Shown here in pieces: positions 11,178 through 22,069 of a stretch of 64,000 nt of DNA. Origin of the DNA: Branchiostoma floridae (Eukaryota; Chordata; Leptocardii; Amphioxiformes; Branchiostomatidae); the NCBI RefSeq assembly GCF_000003815.2, contig NC_049996.1, forward strand, positions 6,964,131 to 7,028,130, in the 5' to 3' direction. The stretch's first letter is position 1. Each line of letters starts with the position of its first letter. The notes beneath the pieces are model-generated. The model was not told the DNA's origin, did no database searches, and saw only the letters and a program-made list of their open reading frames with translations. The position numbers and the translations under genes are program-made.

Positions 11178-11927
11178 TAGGGGTGGGTACCGGTACAGAA
11201 AATTCAGGACCAGGACCTGTGCAGGTCCAAAGGATCAGGTTCAAGTCTGAACCTTAACCTGGACCTGATTTTCTGTGAAAAGCTGTGAATTGGTGCATCA
11301 TACTCAAAACAATGGTCCGTTTCACTGGTGATTATCCGACTCCCACTGGCGTTTTAATTGAAATCATCATGTAAACAAGGCTAACTGTCTCTACATTTTA
11401 CAGTAGAAACTTGCTGGAATTGCCTACAACCACTACTCTTCTTAAGGTGGGTTCACACTTGCGTATGATATTCAAGTCCGTATGAGGTCCGTATGGAATT
11501 CTTAGCCTCTACCAGGCTCCCCAGGTAGCCGGAAAAATATTACAAATTAGAAAATATAGACACGTAACATGCCAGATGAATTAGCTGACCGAGAAGTATG
11601 GTTAGCGACCCAGCTAACTCGTCTGACATGTTACCTGTTTACGTCTGTCCAATTTCTATTACTTTTGCAACGACCTGTGGTGCCTGGTGGAGGCAAATAC
11701 TCCCATGCGCGCCTCATACGGACTTAAATATATACACAGGTGTGACCCCACCTTTAGCTCCTGTTATTTTCTTGAACCGGTAAGCTCCAAAACGCACGGA
11801 CACCTGCCGATATAATCAGTTCATAGTCTAATCGTTCCAAGATCCGGTCCACTGATTTTTTCAGGTCCGTTTTTTCATATCTGAAAAACGTTTTTGCATC
11901 AGTACGATAAACCGGTAACCACCCCTA
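11178..11927. mobile_element. TA-flanked inverted-repeat element A (outer element)
   Basis: The left end is GGGGTGGGTACCGGTAC and the right end, reversed, is GGGGTGGTTACCGGTTT. Each end is bordered by TA. Inner parts are rich in palindromic CAGGTCC/GGACCTG motifs. A related copy lies at 34350-34783. Another element (11444-11754) has inserted in its middle. Confidence 0.7.
11444..11754. mobile_element. inverted-repeat element nested in element A
   Basis: The ends are AAGGTGGGTTCACACTTG and, reversed, AAGGTGGGGTCACACCTG. The following AAGTCCGTATGAGG segment is also inverted. A second internal inverted repeat (TAACATG...CATGTTA) makes the centre a hairpin. The total is about 310 bp. Confidence 0.7.
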
Positions 11928-11971
11928 GTCTACTTGTTTCGAGGTTTTGGCATTAGCTTTTGTGCGTAGTT

Positions 11972-11977
11972 AATAAA
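11972..11977 (+). promoter_or_regulatory. polyadenylation signal candidate for the TNF gene
   Basis: This is the first AATAAA after the TNF stop at 11139 and lies beyond the nested elements. If used, those elements form most of the 3' UTR. Confidence 0.4.
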
Positions 11978-11979
11978 TT

Positions 11980-12978
11980 TGTCCCACTTATGTAAGTAAT
12001 GGACAATCATACTAAGCAAAGCACACGAAAAGCCAAAAAACGGCAATATAAAACGGGAATTAAGACCAGAAAGGCCATGCACATTTCTTTACAGTATTTT
12101 TCGTTTTGATTAAGTAATATTCCTCACAAAGACTCCAAATGAGAAAATATCATGAATGTACTATTTCTTTTCGAGGAGAGTGCTATCTACAACACTGCCA
12201 TTTGTATTAGCCAGATATTCTATTCACATTACTAATATATTATTACATTGTATCCATTGAGTTGTCGGTGTTAAGAAACCTGGTGCGAATAGAACCCAAA
12301 TATAAAGCATAAGACACGCAAGTACGTTTAGTGATAGCAATGGCGAGATATGGACGCCCAATGATTAGTACTAGATTAGGACTAATGGACGTTTGTGTCA
12401 AAAATATTTGAACAGCTTTGAACAAATCATGATAAAGCTAGTGAATAATATACCTACTTACAAAGCATAATCTTTGTATTGTACGAAGTCTTGTACTTTG
12501 CACACGTAGTTTTATCACAAGTGGCTGCTATTTGACCTTTATCATTACTCGGTCCAAGTTATTGTGCTTCAACTTATTTCTGAACGCAATAATGCAGCAA
12601 ACACAACATGATAGATCTATCATGAGCCAGAATGTGTTAGATGCCCCAATTAAAGACGATTTTCAGTAATGACAACATCAGTTGTATGTCATTTCTTCCT
12701 TTTATGTTGCCAACCTTATCCATAACTATGTATTGAAAACAGACATTTCTAGACCGATAGGCATATGATTTTTTTATACATTTCTTAAATATCGGTTACA
12801 ATGTAGTTAACAAACCACTTTATGACGTAGGATAGCCAAAATATTACAAATGAAACATTGGTATATGTGGCACAGAATGTATGCTTATCATGGTGTCATA
12901 AAAAACGTTACGATAATAAAAATTGACAAATAACAGTATCATCGACACAACTCAACAAAGAATAAAAGACAGATTTTC
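11980..12978. other. intergenic, no gene seen
   Basis: AT-rich spacer between the convergent TNF and LRR genes. Minus-strand frames were checked for a membrane or death-domain exon that might belong to the LRR gene at 12979-13572; none was found. Confidence 0.4.
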
Positions 12979-13572
12979 TTATATTTCATCAAATCTAGCG
13001 GAAATCTTACACTTAAAGTCTGAAGGAGGAACGTCCAGAAGCCGTTTGCCGCTAAGATGTGGTGGCTCAACACAGGTAGCGTTGTTTCCCAGGAGCTCGG
13101 TACCATCGGCAGCCACTCTTAGCCATTTCAGGTGGCAGTCACAGTTCAGAGGATTTCCAGACAAGTCAACTAACCTAAACTGTGGCAGCGAGTTGCCAAA
13201 AACAGTGTTCTTAACAGTCTGTAGCTTATTCTGCGACATGTCAACCTGATTAAGATGTCTGAAGTCTTCAAATGACCCTGTAATGTCAGTGATATCATTA
13301 TCACTCACACACAATCCCTCGAGCTTTGTCAAGTTGTGAAAATATATCAATTTGAGCTTCGTTAAGGAATTGTTCGCCATGTTGAAGTACGTTGTGTCCA
13401 AAGGTAGTCCTCTCGGCACAGCTGTGAGTCCGAGTCCTTTACAGCTTACAACTGAGCCTCCTGCGACGAACTCGCACGCACAGTCCTTGGGGCAGTGAGA
13501 TGCATGTAAACATGGACATCTGCAGATGATTGGAAGGAGAATGCACAGGAGGACTACCTGCCTTCCCGTCAT
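12979..13572 (-). CDS. secreted or truncated LRR protein without membrane span
   Basis: The ATG at 13572 begins a signal peptide (VVLLCILLPIICRCPCLHAS). An LRR N-cap (CPKDCACEF), about three repeats (LEGLCVSDNDITDI, LNQVDMSQNKLQTV), an LRR C-cap (NPLNCDCHLKWLRV) and a short tail ending at TAA 12979 follow, 197 residues in all. The layout matches the ectodomain of the two LRR/death-domain genes, but nothing follows the C-cap. A TTTTGTTTTAG acceptor 30 bases before the ATG implies a 5' UTR intron, so the longer in-frame upstream Met (13710) is unlikely to be used. A strong donor consensus (GTAAGA, plus-strand 13005-13010) lies inside the codon of the last C-cap cysteine. Splicing there would replace the ten-residue tail, but no partner exon was found. 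It could be a soluble LRR receptor or decoy, or a receptor that lost its 3' exons. Confidence 0.72.
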   Translation of the reverse strand: MTGRQVVLLCILLPIICRCPCLHASHCPKDCACEFVAGGSVVSCKGLGLTAVPRGLPLDTTYFNMANNSLTKLKLIYFHNLTKLEGLCVSDNDITDITGSFEDFRHLNQVDMSQNKLQTVKNTVFGNSLPQFRLVDLSGNPLNCDCHLKWLRVAADGTELLGNNATCVEPPHLSGKRLLDVPPSDFKCKISARFDEI

Positions 13573-14410
13573 TTTCTTGCAAAACAGAGCTAGGAAGGGA
13601 AATCTAAAACAAAAAAGAGAACACGTAAGCACATCACCGCTAGCAGTGGTATAAGAACTTGGAGACATTTCTAAACAATTCCCTTTCTTCCACCGAAGTT
13701 CCACGTTCATAACTTTGCAGTATTATACATTCAACGTGACCAAAATAAAATTTAATGTGTAAACTATTGTTGTTAAAAGCACAGCACCACTCCACATCAA
13801 ATAAGAGGGAGATCGGGTCAGACAGGTCATAGATAAGCGGCGGCGGTAACATTTACCGAGGAGGGCGAAAGCGTAGTTCTTAACCCCCTTTATGTGCTTT
13901 GTAATTAGGATTCCGTTACCGTATGTAGGGTCGATTGAATGCCTATAGAATGGATTTCTCAATATGTTGTCCCTTAAACATCAATACAACCACTGAAAAA
14001 TAGTGTTTGATACAACAAAATAATGCAAGTGTAAAACAGTACATTGTCCGACTTACCCTTATATTTTCACATGGCGAATAACAAACTGCAGTTCTGAGTG
14101 GAGGTAGAGTCTCTTTGGTGCACGTCCGCGAGACACAAAGATACGCCAAAACAACAAACATTATCAAGCACGCAGGCTCAACGTTAACCTTTGTCCCTTA
14201 GAGCAGGCCAATGAAATTGAAGCAAGTTCTTCATTCTTTTTGTAATCAAAAAGTATACGTGTATTTTTGCTATCAAAATTTCATTCATTTCGATCTAAGA
14301 CAGTGGTTACTATGAAGTATGAATTAAAATATTGGCACAGGCACAGCATATTCAATGTATGTTCTGTCAAAGAACTCAATGTTTTACTCTTTTATCAAAT
14401 TGTCTTCATA

Positions 14411-14414
<4 letters not shown>

Positions 14415-14465
<51 letters not shown>
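14415..14465. repeat. (CT)n microsatellite
   Basis: An essentially perfect CT dinucleotide run of about 50 bp, inside duplication block 1 and not seen in block 2. Confidence 0.95.
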
Positions 14466-14467
<2 letters not shown>

Positions 14468-15590
14468 GATAATAACTAGCATCTGACGAAGACCTTTTCA
14501 GGATCCAGGTCAATTTCTGCAACGTGATATTGTACAGTTCCCTCTGGATAATGTAGTACTCTACAGTACCAATTGCGGAAGCGGAAACTTTTTATAAACT
14601 TACGGCTGACAAAAAATTTACCTTCAAATTGAAGTTATCGACCAAAATGAAAATTGCTTGAAGTTCCACACAACTTATCGCGCTACATACTTATTTTGTA
14701 CCTCTACCCCCTCCCCCAAAGCCTATCTAAAATAGGGACTGCGTTGCACTAGTTCTACCCATGGTGAAAATACAAACATCATCTTACGTGCTAAAGATGG
14801 TGACTTTAAAATCGTGCTTTCCCTAGAAGTATCAAAAGCGTTTCCTTGTCTGAACAGACATCTTCAAGCTCATCCTCAAAACCTGGTGCTCGGAGGTGAC
14901 GGCACTGAGCAAAGGTCATGTCTGGACCAATAGCGTACCATTCCCGTCTCGTACCCAGGACAGTATGCGACGTCTTGTTCCTTCGATTTGAAGCTGCTCT
15001 GGGCACGAGATTATCAAAGTCAACCTGATTATACAGATAATACAGCTATATCATCCGCACACGACAAAGACCAGGGACTCCAAGTCAGGACCAAGGACAG
15101 CACCCGAGGACGCTCTGCCACTTCACTCTGGCCGTAGCTGGGTGCTCTCTGGAGGCACAGAGGGGCACAGAAACGTCGTGCCGATGATTTCCATGCATGC
15201 GTCAATGTTTTGCCACAGAAAAGATCTCACAGATGAAGTGAACTTCATGGTGTTATCCGGTGGTGGTGGTGGGAGGTGGTGTTATGGCTGTCCCTAGAAT
15301 ACCCTGACCCACATGATGAAGATTGGACTGAGAAGATAATGCTCTGTAAGTATCTGTATTGCATAACCGGCATAACCGCCCTTCTGTGCAACTTGACCTC
15401 ATGACTATTTTCAAGGCTGGTAATTTTTCATCTTTCTCCCTGTGACTCCCACTGTAGGTCTACTACTACTGAGTTCATCTCTCAGTGACATCCAATATTA
15501 GTCTACGCACAATCTGCTCTTGTACCAGCAACTGATATGGCATTTACAACGGTGAATAGTTTCATCAGGTTGGTACGTCACTGAAAAAAG

Positions 15591-15800
15591 AGACTATTTT
15601 TACACAACCACTGTTTTATTCATAACCGACGTGTCTGTACATATTTAAATACTTCACGCTTTGTGGTCGCATCTGAACTGTGAGCAGCGACATCTGTCCT
15701 GCAGTACAATGTGAACCAGTCAGAATTGCCCTGAAGAAGGTGACAGACGGTCACCGAAACGTCGGTTATGAATAAAACAATGGTTTTGTAAATAGAGTCT
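15591..15800. mobile_element. 210-bp inverted-repeat element (MITE-like)
   Basis: The left end contains ACTGTTTTATTCATAACCGA and the right end, reversed, contains TTGTTTTATTCATAACCGA. The arms are about 45 bp. It is absent from the matching place in duplication block 2, so it inserted after the duplication. A partial relative lies at 52898-53046. Confidence 0.75.
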
Positions 15801-16599
15801 CTTTATTTGACATTTACAACGGTTAACAAACAATAACTTATCTTGAAACTGTTTGGGTTACATTCAGCAATTCTGTCAATGTTTTTTCAGTTGTGTGCCA
15901 CAGAACACCAAGTAATACAAACAGCAAAAGTGCACTTTGTCGGATATGGCATTTGCAACGATAGATCATAAAGGTTGGCCCGTTCTGACATGTGTTCTCA
16001 GTTGTAACTTGAATTGCGGTGCCACACATTAAATGATATCCTCACAACAGAGCGTCACGTAATACAAACTATAAACGCAGTAAGGTAGCTTTCAACTGTA
16101 GCTCTATTATAGATAACATTTGCAACGACCGAAGATGAAAAACTGCGATGATGTTGGCTCTCCTAACTTGGTAATATGTCACAGCCCATCAGTCAATTTG
16201 CACTACTACAAAGATCTGTGACAATGATGAGATTTCGTGATAGTGAAAATTTCAGCTATATGAAATTGAATATCTCATTGCAACGTATCGACACAATGTT
16301 TTAGCTTTCAACAGTTACATTATAACATAAAACCATTGAAATTTACTCAAATGCTAGGCAGTGATGTCACGCTCAATTGAATGTCATTTATAAACAGTAT
16401 ATGTGACTACATACGGTCATACTGTACTGTACATACTGTGATGTGGGAGTAGTCGGTGTATATCTAAAATCTTTTCAAGGTTTGCGTCGCTAGAAGTGAT
16501 CCTTATCGAAACACGTAGATCCCGGATCGCATAACACTGCACATCCTGTAAATATGTTAAAAACAAAGCCTCATTACCAGGCGTACGGTTGTAGATTCT

Positions 16600-16938
16600 A
16601 TTGTTACGATTGTTCTCCTGTTTCTGATAACAAATAAAATTGACTGTCAGAAACCAGGTATAACCAAAATTTAGACATACGACCAGAAAAGAGAATATGA
16701 CAAGCCAAGCTATACGCCTGCAGTGGAGGCTAAACAACAGAACTGCGATCTTTTCGACATGATAAGGCCCAATATTTATACACAACAGTCGGTAAGTCGG
16801 AATCGACGTATGACAAAGGTACATATAATATCGGGTACGACATCGCCACGTTGTCATACGTTAGAGTTGGACGTCGCTTGAACTGAGTAGTTTCAAGCTT
16901 TTCAAACAACCGGAACTTCGTTACTTTTTCACAGACTG
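16600..16938 (+). promoter_or_regulatory. promoter/first-exon module, copy 1
   Basis: About 340 bp conserved with 37460-37807 and 40240-40609. Shared marks in order: GTTCTCCTGTTTCT near the start, an ACAACAGTCGG segment, a TATA-like GTACATATAATA (near 16820), GTTTCAAGC, CCGGAACTTCG, and CACAGACTG followed by a donor GTGAGT (16939). This reads as TATA box, short untranslated first exon and splice donor. The first coding exon downstream is gene A at 22070. The assignment is inferred from conservation and order. Confidence 0.5.
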
Positions 16939-17099
16939 GTGAGTAGATAGTATTCACCATTGTTTAAAGTGTATTGCACACCAGACAAGTTTGTCTTATA
17001 ATATTCTTCTAAATATGTGGCATACAAATTTGGTTTTCTCTCGAAATCTTTTCTAGTCATACCCCCTTCCCTGTGAGTATTTTTCATATTGTATTACAC

Positions 17100-17870
17100 A
17101 CCAGCTTACTGTAGAGTCGTTTACTCTTCAAATTATGTTGCACACAAGCTAAGTTTTGTGTTGTTTATTCTTCAAATTATGGTGCACACCAGCCTAGTTT
17201 TGTGTTGTTTATTCGTCAAAATATGTTGGACACCAGCCTAGTTTCGCGTTGGGTATTCTTCAAATTATGTTGCACACCAGCTTAGTTTTGTGTTGATTGT
17301 TCTTCAAATTATGTTGCACACCAGCCTAGTTTTGTGTTGATTGTTCTTCAAATTATGTTGCACACCAGCCTAGTTTTTTGTTGATTGTTCTTCAAATTAT
17401 TTTGCACACCAGCCTAGTTTTGTGTTGATTGTTCTTCAAATTATGTTGCACACCAGCTTAGTTTTGTGTTGATTGCTCTTCAAATTATTTTGCACACCAG
17501 CTTAGTTTTGTGTTGATTGTTCTTCAAATTATGTTACACACCAGCCTAGTTTTGTGTTGATTATTCTTCAAATTATGTTATAACGTTACACACCAGCCTA
17601 GTTTTGTGTTGATTATTCTTCAAATTATGTTACACACCAGCTTAGTTTTGTGTTGATTGTTCTTCAAATTATGTTGCACACCAGCCTAGTTTTGTGTTGA
17701 TTGTTCTTCAAATTATGTTGCACACCAGCCTAGTTTTGTGTTGATTGTTCGTCAAATTATGTTACACACCAGCTTAGTTTTGTGTTGATTGTTCTTCAAA
17801 TTATGTTGCACACCAGCCTAGTTTTGTGTTGATTATTCTTCAAATTATTTTGCCCACCAGCTTAGTTCCT
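17100..17870. repeat. 44-bp minisatellite, about 17 copies
   Basis: The unit contains CTTCAAATTATGTTGCACAC, then CAGCCTAGTTTTGTGTTGAT and TGTT. Successive units start 44 bases apart (for example 17302 and 17346), differ by a few substitutions, and one has a 10-base insertion near 17578. Diverged arrays of the same family follow the other two promoter modules. Confidence 0.92.
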
Positions 17871-18364
17871 ATTTTATATGCTAAGGCTTCACTCTGAATT
17901 TCCACTCTTACTGTGTAGTAACCTGGCTTTAGTTTGGAAAAAAATGTTGAGACAGTTTAGAAAATAACATCTTAGGTCCCTGTCTTTTTGTTGGAAATTG
18001 CAACTCGAGTTGAGCATACGTTGATGGATGACCATAATAGTGCACTGTGTGAGGTTCAGAAGGGGGAGCCAATTAAGGGGCTTAAGACTAAAACTAGTTG
18101 GCCTATCATCAAACGTGACCTTCGTTTTTCGGACCCCAATCCACCTATTAAATATCATAAAGACTCATTCACGGCTTTGCGAGCTATGCTGTTGAAAGAC
18201 CTGATTATTTGCCGCATTCATTTAGTTTTTAATTAAAAGTGTTTTAGGACAGAAAACATGATAGTTGGAAAAGTTGTGATAACTTATTTTACAATGGTTA
18301 TCTCATTTACTTTACTGGTGAAAAATGAGTCTACTAGTGAAAACATGTGATAACACCCCGCTAT

Positions 18365-19265
18365 CACATTAACATCCATTGGCATAATACCGGTCGGTTT
18401 ACTGCAATTTCTCAAGCAATGCTAATTTGGCAAATGATCAACGCATCATTTTCTCCAGTTACATGTTGCTGTTACAGCTTACCTTTGCCACTTCTTCTGT
18501 GTAAATTATTTTGTCTCTCTGGTCCTGCTAAAAACATAATATCGTAATTGGAACACACCGCGGAATTGCACGGAGAACGGGCGCGTGGTTGGAAGGGAGT
18601 GCACTATACCGGCCGAACGAAACACGGCACAATTAACTGCCGCTATGTACCAGTTTATACATCCTCTGTTGTTCCTTTCTTTCCTGTTAGTAGTTGCACA
18701 AAACAAAAATCTGCATGAGCATACAAAAAGTCATGAGAAAATGGGCGTATACTGACAAGAATTTTCATTTAATTTTGGTCCGTCACAACCGCTATGACGT
18801 AAAACTTTACTGCTGGCCGTAGCTTAAAAAATGGCGGGAAAATGGCGGCGTACGTTCAATTTGACCCATTCAGCCGTAGATCCGGGCGATAATGCAACGG
18901 TTCCTCACACTTTTACACGAGTTGTAGGTCACCAAAAGAAATTCAAGATTGCTGTTGAATCATGCTCGTCTTGTGCCGTGAGCACATGTGATTATTATCT
19001 ACAAATCTGGCGATGAACGTGACAGTGTGTTTGTCCCACGACGAGCTCGCCTGCCCCGAAAATGACCCGAATACTTTTGGCCTTGTTGTCTTCGAATGCA
19101 TTGTTATCGATGCTTTGTAAATTATGTATTGGACACCTAGATGTCTGAAGTGTGCATACCTCAGAAATAACTATTGTTGCATGTGTAGATCTCTTTAAGT
19201 TCCACTATTTCTAATCGACCGGTATAAGGCTTATGACCGGTATTATGCCAATGCATGTTAATTCA
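18365..19265. repeat. inverted repeat arms enclosing about 850 bp
   Basis: The left arm (about 18368-18398) contains CATTGGCATAATACCGGTC. The right arm (about 19225-19265) carries the reverse of the same core, and TTAACAT borders both. It may be a degraded transposon. The interior includes an ATGGCGG-rich stretch (near 18830) resembling common promoter motifs but has no supported gene. Confidence 0.45.
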
Positions 19266-19535
19266 CTGATATGAGGAATACAATTGAGTCTACTAATTAC
19301 AAAAATGTGATAGTACCCCTCAATCACACTAATTCTCTATCAAGAGAACAAAATTTTAGTCTACTAGTGAAAAAAAATTGATAGTCAATCACATTAATTC
19401 ACTAATAAGGGAAATGCATTTGAGTCTATTGGTGCCCCTCCATTACATTAATTCACTATGTAGAGGAGAAAAGTTTAGTCTACTAGTGAGAAATTGTCAT
19501 AACACCCCCCCCCCCATCACACTTATTCACTAGTA
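19255..19535. repeat. imperfect tandem repeat, about 70-bp unit
   Basis: Units contain AGTCTACTAGTGAAAA and a TATCACATTAATTCACTA-like segment, repeated about four times with divergence. A related single unit lies near 18320-18375. Confidence 0.6.
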
Positions 19536-19755
19536 CGTGGAATAAACCTGGCTAGATGTAGTGATGAAGTAATGTGATACCATTGTGAAAACAATTATCA
19601 CGTAAAAGTAGTTTTCGACTGAAAAACTTTTTGAACTAAAATGATGTGATAAATAGGCCTTACTCTGTCGACAGACTAAAGGCACCGAAAACATGCTGAC
19701 TGTATGTGCTGTAGTATCGTTAAATTGTCAAAATGTGCGGCAGATGCAGAATTAT

Positions 19756-22030
19756 TGAATGAATGAATGAATGACCTTTATTGTACATTTGTGCTCAAAC
19801 AAGCTAAGTACAGGTCGTAGCGCTAGTGATAAGGTACAATTTTGACAAAAAAGGTATCTTATCATCTCTACATATGCTAATACATTCAAGTATGTACAAG
19901 TTCAACTTCTTCTCGCTTCTTAAAACAGTTATAAACATAAGGACAAATGGAATCAATAATATATGGCTTATCTAATTGCATGAGAAATATAAGTTTTTCC
20001 GTGGTATTCAAGTATCGGAAATTTGGGAACATAAGTTGTATATTTTCAAAAAGGACGTTTCTTACGTTGTTGTATAAAGTACATTCAACAATAAAGTGAC
20101 ACTCATCCTCTATCTTATTCAAATTACAGTATTGGCAGATTCTTTCTTCCAGAGGAATGTGGTTATGTCGGCCTTTTTCAATGTGGAGTCTATGTGAACT
20201 AATGCGGAGCTTTGTGATGGCTGTTCTGTGCCGAATGTTTGCAATCTTTAAGTAATTCTCGTCGTTGTAAGTAGTTTTAAGTAATCTGTATGTTCGTAAT
20301 TTGTTGTTGCTGCGCATTGCTGTTACGAAAGATTGAAGGTACATATCTTTTAAACGTTGGTCGATGGATGGAATTATTTGTGATGGATTTAGGACAGATG
20401 ATATGGGAGAGTGCCAGACATAGCCAAAACCACATTCCTCTAGCGTCTTGCGGACTCCAGAAGCCCAGCATTTAGCGCCTAATGTGTCCAGTTTACGTTG
20501 ACACAAAAGAGCGTCTGCTGATAGACTATCAGCTGGCACGTTCTGGCGTACTCTAATATACTGTTTGATGGCGTTAAGGGATGCTTCTAGTTTAAGAGGG
20601 TGTCTTCCAAGTTCTGCCATTACGGCCAGGTTACATGCGGATCTGGGGACATTTAATGATTGTTTACAAAATTTTAAATGGATAGCTTCAATTGGTGATG
20701 ATTTTGGAGTTTTGAATAAACCCCATATTTCCGAACCATACAACAAAATAGGTTTCACGCATGTGTCAAATAGCTTGCTTCTTACGGATATAGAAGCGTC
20801 GGCTTTGCCAAGGGATTGGTTGATTCCATAGAGGGCTCTCAGGCCTTTGCTGTGCAGATATTTGTTATTTGCCTTGAACGTGCCAGCTGAGTTTACAACA
20901 ATGCCCAGGTAGCAATAATTTGTAACAATTTCTACTACATGTCTTTTATATAGAAAAAGGCAGTCTTTTGGTAGGCGGCCACCTTTCGTAAATACAATGA
21001 CTTTAGTTTTCTTTAGATTAACATTCAACTTCCATGATTCACAATAATTTTCTAATCTACTTAGAGAAGTTTGCAGACCCTGTTGAGATTCAGACAAAAG
21101 TACCAGGTCATCTGCATATAACAAACATGACACTTTCTTATCGTGCAATATAGGAGGGTTACAGGAATGGTCATTAAACACATCTGGTAAATCACTTATG
21201 AATAAATTAAACAAAGTTGGACTAAGATTACAGCCTTGTCGAACCCCACAGTTAGTTACAAAAGTTTCGGTAAGACCGTGGCTAGTTTTAACACAATTTG
21301 TTGTTTTGGAATACATGTCTTTTATAGTGAGTAGAAATTTCCCTCCTAATCCAAGTTTGTTTAATTTCAGTAGAAGGCCTTCTCTCCAAACCGAGTCAAA
21401 CGCCTTGCTAAAATCTACAAAACAGGCATAAATTCGTGCGTTTTTGCTCAGATATTTGCTAACTAAGGTGGATAATACGAAAAGGTTGTCAGTTGTTCTA
21501 AAGTTCTTTCTAAAACCGGCCTGTTGTGGTTTGAAAAGGCTGTAATGTTCTGCATAATTAACTAGACGGGTATTCAGAATAGATGAGAATAGTTTTCCCA
21601 GACAACTAATAATGGATATTCCTCGATAGTTGTCTGGGACAGAAGTGTCCCCGGATTTATGAATGGGTACAATATGACTTAGTGACCATTCTTTAGGGAA
21701 GTAAGTATTTTGTAGACAGGAATTGAAAAGATGTAGAAGTGGTTTCTTTAGGATATGTTTTCCACATTTAAACATTTCATTATTAATCATGTCGCCACTG
21801 CTAGATTTTTTGTTTTTTTTAGATTTGATATAGAGGTGTCCAATTCTTTCTCTGTTATAAGGGAGTCTAATATGGAGCTCTCCATTGGGATTGTATTTGA
21901 AGGGGATGAAGTGTCTACGGTTTCAGTGGTTGAAGCGTCTATGTTACAGAAACCATTTGTTAAATGTTTGTCCAGGTTACTAAAGTGCTGTATTCAGTCC
22001 TCTTCTGATATTATTGTCTTTTCAAGACCG
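19756..22030 (-). mobile_element. 5'-truncated non-LTR retrotransposon (CR1/L2-like)
   Basis: On the minus strand a reverse-transcriptase reading frame ends at 19886. It is followed by a short 3' UTR with CAATAAAGGTCATTCATTC and a (TTCA)n tail (19756-19774), a 3' end seen in CR1/L2-type elements. Coding similarity stops near 22030, about 15 bases before the candidate splice acceptor of gene A's signal-peptide exon, so the copy is truncated at its 5' end. Confidence 0.8.
19886..22029 (-). pseudogene. reverse transcriptase of the non-LTR element, broken
   Basis: The intact part (21790 to 19886, 634 residues) has the usual RT blocks: NYRGISIISCLGKLFS, QAGFRKNFRTTDNLF, FVDFSKAFDSVW, GVRQGCNLSPTLFNLFISDL and the catalytic box LLYADDLVLL. 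A C-terminal zinc-knuckle-like CQYC...ECHFIVEC lies near its end. Upstream, in another frame, lies further RT linker sequence (for example HFSNLDKHLTNGF, KELDTSISNLKK). The two parts are separated by a one-base frame change in an A-rich run near 21812, and a TGA interrupts the upstream part near 21994 where such proteins usually have tryptophan. No endonuclease region is present. The element is therefore dead at this site. Confidence 0.85.
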
Positions 22031-22069
22031 GAGTCTGTTTCTACAGGTGACGCGGAAGACATTGGCAAC

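Larger units (their letters stand above)
13790..17870. repeat. segmental duplication, block 1
   Basis: Several stretches align in order and orientation with 34070-38560. Examples are 13795-13890 with 34070-34170; the segment with ATCATCTTACGTGCTAA (near 14780) with 35520; and the segment with TACCCAGGACAGTATGCGAC (near 14955) with 35700. 15950-16200 matches 36970-37200, and the promoter module plus minisatellite close both blocks. Divergence is substantial, so the duplication is not recent. Outside the promoter module no gene is seen. Confidence 0.7.

Noticed and set aside
13573..13710. Upstream Met for the LRR protein at 12979-13572
   Set aside because: An acceptor consensus lies between this Met and the signal-peptide ATG, and the extension would put non-signal sequence ahead of the signal peptide.
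16417..16857. 146-residue minus-strand ORF
   Set aside because: It overlaps the promoter module conserved at 37460 and 40240, where the frame is not kept. It has a hydrophobic stretch but no conserved coding signal.
17100..17870. Regular short repeats that might suggest a CRISPR array
   Set aside because: The units are contiguous 44-bp tandem copies with no unique spacers, and the DNA is eukaryotic. It is a minisatellite.
18831..19016. 61-residue ORF starting in an ATGGCGG context
   Set aside because: It has no signal, domain or splice partner, and it lies inside inverted-repeat arms that suggest a mobile element.
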